A DNA stretch of 64,000 bases, from positions 1-64,000 of the forward strand of contig CAVJMJ010000003.1 of assembly GCA_963650915.1 (NCBI GenBank). Reading direction: 5' to 3'. Numbering within the stretch: position 1 is the stretch's first letter; the number at the start of each line of letters is the position of its first letter. The notes below the pieces were generated by a model, which saw only the letters and a list, made by a program, of their open reading frames with translations, had not been told where the DNA came from and ran no database searches. This DNA comes from UBA4636 sp963650915 (GTDB taxonomy: Bacteria > Bacillota > Clostridia > Christensenellales > Borkfalkiaceae). Of this stretch, positions 60,756 through 64,000 are shown one piece after another. Both the position numbers and the translations under genes were made by a program.

Positions 60756-63700
60756 ATGAAAAAGATGACTATTGACGGTAATACCGCTGCCAGCCACGTT
60801 GCGTATGCGTTTTCTGAAGTCGCTGCGATTTACCCTATCACACCTTCTTCCCCCATGGCGGAAGTCGCGGACGAATGGGCGACGGCAGGCAGAGTCAATA
60901 TGTTCGGTCAAAAATTGCGTTTGGCTGAAATGCAGTCCGAAGGCGGTGCCGCAGGTGCCGTACACGGTTCTCTTTCGGCAGGCGCACTTACGGTAACTTA
61001 CACGGCAAGCCAAGGTTTGCTTTTGATGATCCCCAACATGTACAAAATCGCGGGCGAACTTCTTCCTACCGTATTCCACGTCAGCGCACGTGCTTTGGCG
61101 GCTCATTCGCTCAACATTTTCGGCGATCATTCCGACGTTATGGCGTGCCGTCAAACTGGGTTTGCAATGCTCGCAAGCGGTTCGGTGCAAGAAGTTATGG
61201 ATTTGGCACTCGTTGCACATCTTTCCACTTTAAAAGCACAGGTTCCCTTTATTCACTTCTTCGACGGTTTCAGAACCAGTCACGAAGTATCCAAGATTGA
61301 CGCTATCGACTACGACGAAATGAAATCGCTCGTAGATATGAAGGATATCGAAAACTTCAGAAAGAGAGCGTTAAACCCCGAACATCCTATTCAAAAGGGT
61401 ACCGCGCAAAACGCCGACACTTACTTCCAGAACAGAGAAACCGCAAATAAGTATTACGAGGCAACCCCCGCAATCGTTCAAAAAATGATGGACAAGGTTT
61501 CCGCTTTGACGGGGAGATCTTATCATTTGTTCGATTACGTAGGTGCACCCGATGCCGAAGAAGTCATCGTTATCATGGGTAGCGGTGCCGAAGCCGTTGA
61601 AGAAACAATAAACAAACTCAACGCAGAAGGTCACAAATACGGCTTGTTGAAAGTTCGTTTGTATCGTCCTTTCGCAACGAAAGCCTTCTTGAAAACCCTT
61701 CCCAAGTCGGCTAAGAAGATTGCCGTTTTGGACAGAACCAAAGAACCCGGTTCTTTGGGCGAACCTTTATACCTCGACGTTTGCACCGCTTTGATGGAAG
61801 CAAAGAGAAGAGCAATCGTCGTCGGCGGAAGATACGGTTTGGGTTCTAAAGAATTCAATCCTTCGATGATTCTTGCAATTTATAAGAACCTCGAACAAAA
61901 GAAGCCCAAGAATCACTTCACCGTCGGTATTTACGATGATATTACCCATACTTCTTTGGACTTTTCGGAAAAATACAACGCCGCTCCCGCAGGCACCGTT
62001 TCGTGCAAGTTCTACGGCTTAGGCTCCGACGGTACGGTAGGCGCAAACAAGAACTCCATTAAGATTATAGGCGACCACACCGACAAATACGTTCAAGGTT
62101 ACTTCTTCTACGATTCCAAAAAGTCGGGCGGTATCACGGTATCTCACCTTCGTTTCGGCGACGTACCCATTCAATCGTCCTATCTTATAGACGCGGCAGA
62201 CTTTATCGCTTGCCATAATCCCTCTTACGTAACCCGTTACGATATGGTTTCAGACCTTAAAGAGGGCGGTAAGTTCTTGTTAAACTGCCTCTGGACGGAC
62301 GTTGACGCTCTTTCAAAACATCTCCCTGCAAAGATGAAACAACTCCTTGCCCAAAAACACGCCGAACTTTACGTTATCGACGCTTTGGACGTTGCTACTA
62401 AGGCAGGCAGTGCAAAGAGCCAAAACATGGTTTTACAATCTGCTTTCTTCAAGATCGCAAACATCATTCCTTACGAAGACGCAGAAGTCTTTATGAAGGA
62501 AAAGGTTAAAGTTACCTACGGCAAGAAGGGCGACGCCGTCGTTAAAGCAAACTGCGACGCTATCGACGCCGCAAGTGCATCCTTAATTAAAATAGAAATC
62601 CCCGCAAGTTGGGCTACCGCTACCGACGGTGCGGAAATCCCCGAACTTGCAAACGATAAATACTTCCGTGAAGTCATCCATCCCATTACCGCTTTGGAAG
62701 GCGACAAACTTCCTTCTTCCGCATTTAACGCAGACGGTTCCGTTCCTACCGGCACGACCAAGTTCGAAAAACGCGGTGTTGCGGTTAAAGTTCCTAAATG
62801 GATCCCCGGAAATTGTATTCAGTGCAACCAATGCGCTTTCGTATGCCCTCATGCGTGCATCCGTCCCGCATTGAACAAAGAAGGCATCGAAAAACCCGAA
62901 AGCTACGTATCCCTTCCCGCATTGCAACTTAAAGGGTTGGAATTCAGAATGCAGGTTTCACCCCTCGATTGTATGGGTTGCGGTGTATGCGTCAACGTAT
63001 GCCCCTCTAAGGAAAAAGCCCTCGTTATGGTTCCCTTCGAAGAAGCCGTTAAAGAGGAAGAAGCAAACTACGAATTCTCCGAAACTCTTCCCAAGGTCGA
63101 TACCTCCGCTATTAAGTCCACTTCGGTTAAAGGCAGTCAATTCAGAAAACCGTTGTTTGAATTCTCCGGCGCTTGCGCGGGATGCGGTGAAACTCCTTAC
63201 GTTAAGGTAGTAACCCAGATGTTCGGCGAAAGAATGATTATAGCAAACGCTACCGGTTGTTCTTCCATTTACGGCGGAAGTTCTCCTACCTGTCCGTACA
63301 CCAAGAACGAAGCAGGCAAGGGTCCCGCTTGGGCTAACAGTTTGTTTGAAGACAACGCCGAATTCGGTTACGGTATCAACCTCGCTTACGCACAAAGAAG
63401 AGCAAAACTTGCAGACAACATCGCAAAAGCGTTGGATCTCGGCGTTAAGGGCAGACTTAAAGCTTACTTCACCGAATGGCTTGAAAGCAGAAAGAGCCCC
63501 GAAGTCACTACCCGCCTTGCTCCCTTGATAACCGACCTCTTACCTTCGTCGGTAAGAGCCACGAGAGGTGAATTAAAAGCCACTTTAGCCGAAATCGAGG
63601 AACAGAGCGATTGCTTGATTAAAAAATCCGTTTGGATTTTCGGCGGTGACGGTTGGGCTTACGATATCGGCTACGGCGGACTCGATCACGTTCTCGCAAT

Positions 63701-64000
63701 GGGCGAAGACGTTAACGTTCTCGTTTTAGATACCGAAGTTTACTCCAACACCGGCGGACAGGCAAGTAAATCCACTCCTACCGGCGCAATCGCTAAGTTT
63801 GCCGCAGGCGGTAAGAGAATCAAAAAGAAGGACCTCGGCATGATCGCTATGACTTACGGCTACGTTTACGTTGCTCAATGCGCCATGGGTGCAAATAAGC
63901 AACAGTTCTTGAACGCTATTTGCGAAGCCGAAAGTTACAACGGACCTTCACTCGTTATCTGCTACGCTCCTTGTATCAACCACGGTATCAATATGACCAA
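60756..64000 (+). CDS. nifJ: Pyruvate:ferredoxin (flavodoxin) oxidoreductase, partial
   Basis: Converts pyruvate and CoA to acetyl-CoA and CO2 and reduces ferredoxin, the core step of clostridial fermentation. The single-chain form shows the pyruvate-binding start (DGNTAASHVAYAFSEVAAIYPITPSSPMAE), the domain II MGSGAEAVEE, the two 4Fe-4S motifs GNCIQCNQCAFVCP (about 685-698) and LDCMGCGVCVNVCP (about 736-750), and the thiamine-diphosphate site GDGWAYDIGYGGLDH (about 964 on) with SNTGGQASKSTPTG. GGAGG lies 11 nt before the ATG. About 1081 codons are visible; the usual length is near 1170-1190, so the end lies just beyond the window. Confidence 0.98.
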   Translation, partial: MKKMTIDGNTAASHVAYAFSEVAAIYPITPSSPMAEVADEWATAGRVNMFGQKLRLAEMQSEGGAAGAVHGSLSAGALTVTYTASQGLLLMIPNMYKIAGELLPTVFHVSARALAAHSLNIFGDHSDVMACRQTGFAMLASGSVQEVMDLALVAHLSTLKAQVPFIHFFDGFRTSHEVSKIDAIDYDEMKSLVDMKDIENFRKRALNPEHPIQKGTAQNADTYFQNRETANKYYEATPAIVQKMMDKVSALTGRSYHLFDYVGAPDAEEVIVIMGSGAEAVEETINKLNAEGHKYGLLKVRLYRPFATKAFLKTLPKSAKKIAVLDRTKEPGSLGEPLYLDVCTALMEAKRRAIVVGGRYGLGSKEFNPSMILAIYKNLEQKKPKNHFTVGIYDDITHTSLDFSEKYNAAPAGTVSCKFYGLGSDGTVGANKNSIKIIGDHTDKYVQGYFFYDSKKSGGITVSHLRFGDVPIQSSYLIDAADFIACHNPSYVTRYDMVSDLKEGGKFLLNCLWTDVDALSKHLPAKMKQLLAQKHAELYVIDALDVATKAGSAKSQNMVLQSAFFKIANIIPYEDAEVFMKEKVKVTYGKKGDAVVKANCDAIDAASASLIKIEIPASWATATDGAEIPELANDKYFREVIHPITALEGDKLPSSAFNADGSVPTGTTKFEKRGVAVKVPKWIPGNCIQCNQCAFVCPHACIRPALNKEGIEKPESYVSLPALQLKGLEFRMQVSPLDCMGCGVCVNVCPSKEKALVMVPFEEAVKEEEANYEFSETLPKVDTSAIKSTSVKGSQFRKPLFEFSGACAGCGETPYVKVVTQMFGERMIIANATGCSSIYGGSSPTCPYTKNEAGKGPAWANSLFEDNAEFGYGINLAYAQRRAKLADNIAKALDLGVKGRLKAYFTEWLESRKSPEVTTRLAPLITDLLPSSVRATRGELKATLAEIEEQSDCLIKKSVWIFGGDGWAYDIGYGGLDHVLAMGEDVNVLVLDTEVYSNTGGQASKSTPTGAIAKFAAGGKRIKKKDLGMIAMTYGYVYVAQCAMGANKQQFLNAICEAESYNGPSLVICYAPCINHGINMT

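Noticed and set aside
1..64000. tRNA, rRNA, 6S or SRP RNA and riboswitch genes
   Set aside because: No T-loop or anticodon-arm patterns, rRNA words or known riboswitch cores were noticed in the gaps by reading; a covariance search was not possible.

Overview
The window looks like a chromosomal contig from an uncultured, spore-forming, low-to-mid GC gut Firmicute. Evidence: a tricistronic Ger-type spore-germination operon, near-consensus sigma-A promoters (TTGACA-17-TATAAT), strong AGGAGG ribosome sites, many lipobox lipoproteins without outer-membrane partners, pyruvate:ferredoxin oxidoreductase, and GH2/GH3/GH43 enzymes beside a sugar ABC transporter. A placement in Clostridia (Christensenellales-like) is a guess from style, not a measured assignment. 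No rRNA, tRNA, CRISPR array, transposase or phage gene was found.

Layout. 1-1058: no convincing gene; a GC-rich palindromic element and short repeats. 1059-3117: minD, minE and a Na/Pi-type transporter. 3416-5818: membrane protein, GtrA-type protein and polyprenol-phosphate-type glycosyltransferase. 5960-8034: pgk and tpiA. 8267-12058 (-): gerKA-gerKB-gerKC, with a sigma-G-like promoter. 12112-13635 (+): a 24-residue basic peptide, a membrane protein and a HAD hydrolase. 13814-16095 (-): a secreted protein with a possible Cys-His-Asn hydrolase domain plus two paralogous small lipoproteins. 16378-25323: dut, a DUF2804 protein, a giant lipoprotein, a membrane XRE regulator, a Dabb protein, two RNHCP proteins and the remnant of a phosphoesterase. 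25638-31015 (-): a DUF5722-type surface protein and a surface metallophosphoesterase sharing a beta repeat. 31407-34142: two lipid/polysaccharide glycosyltransferases.

35125-54625 is a carbohydrate locus on the + strand: AraC regulator, three surface lipoproteins (sugar-binding modules, a GH43-type enzyme, a protein with duplicated domains), then substrate-binding protein, two permeases, an unannotated 58-residue membrane protein, an ATPase with large insertions, a GH2 and a GH3 enzyme. Polymers would be bound and trimmed at the surface, and oligosaccharides imported and hydrolysed inside. A comF remnant, a giant helical-repeat lipoprotein and nifJ (cut by the window end) follow.

The most unusual signals are non-coding. 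A roughly 25-37 nt word, with core CTTATAGGCGGACTTTT, recurs at 14 places, mostly just downstream of genes or terminators but also inside unrelated genes. A second, larger repeat family (GTCATCCTGAGC type) has five copies, one of which abuts the truncated comF. Many gaps carry 3-4 copy tandem ladders of 22-38 bp. Two genes (gerKA and the XRE regulator) appear to be read from leaderless mRNAs.
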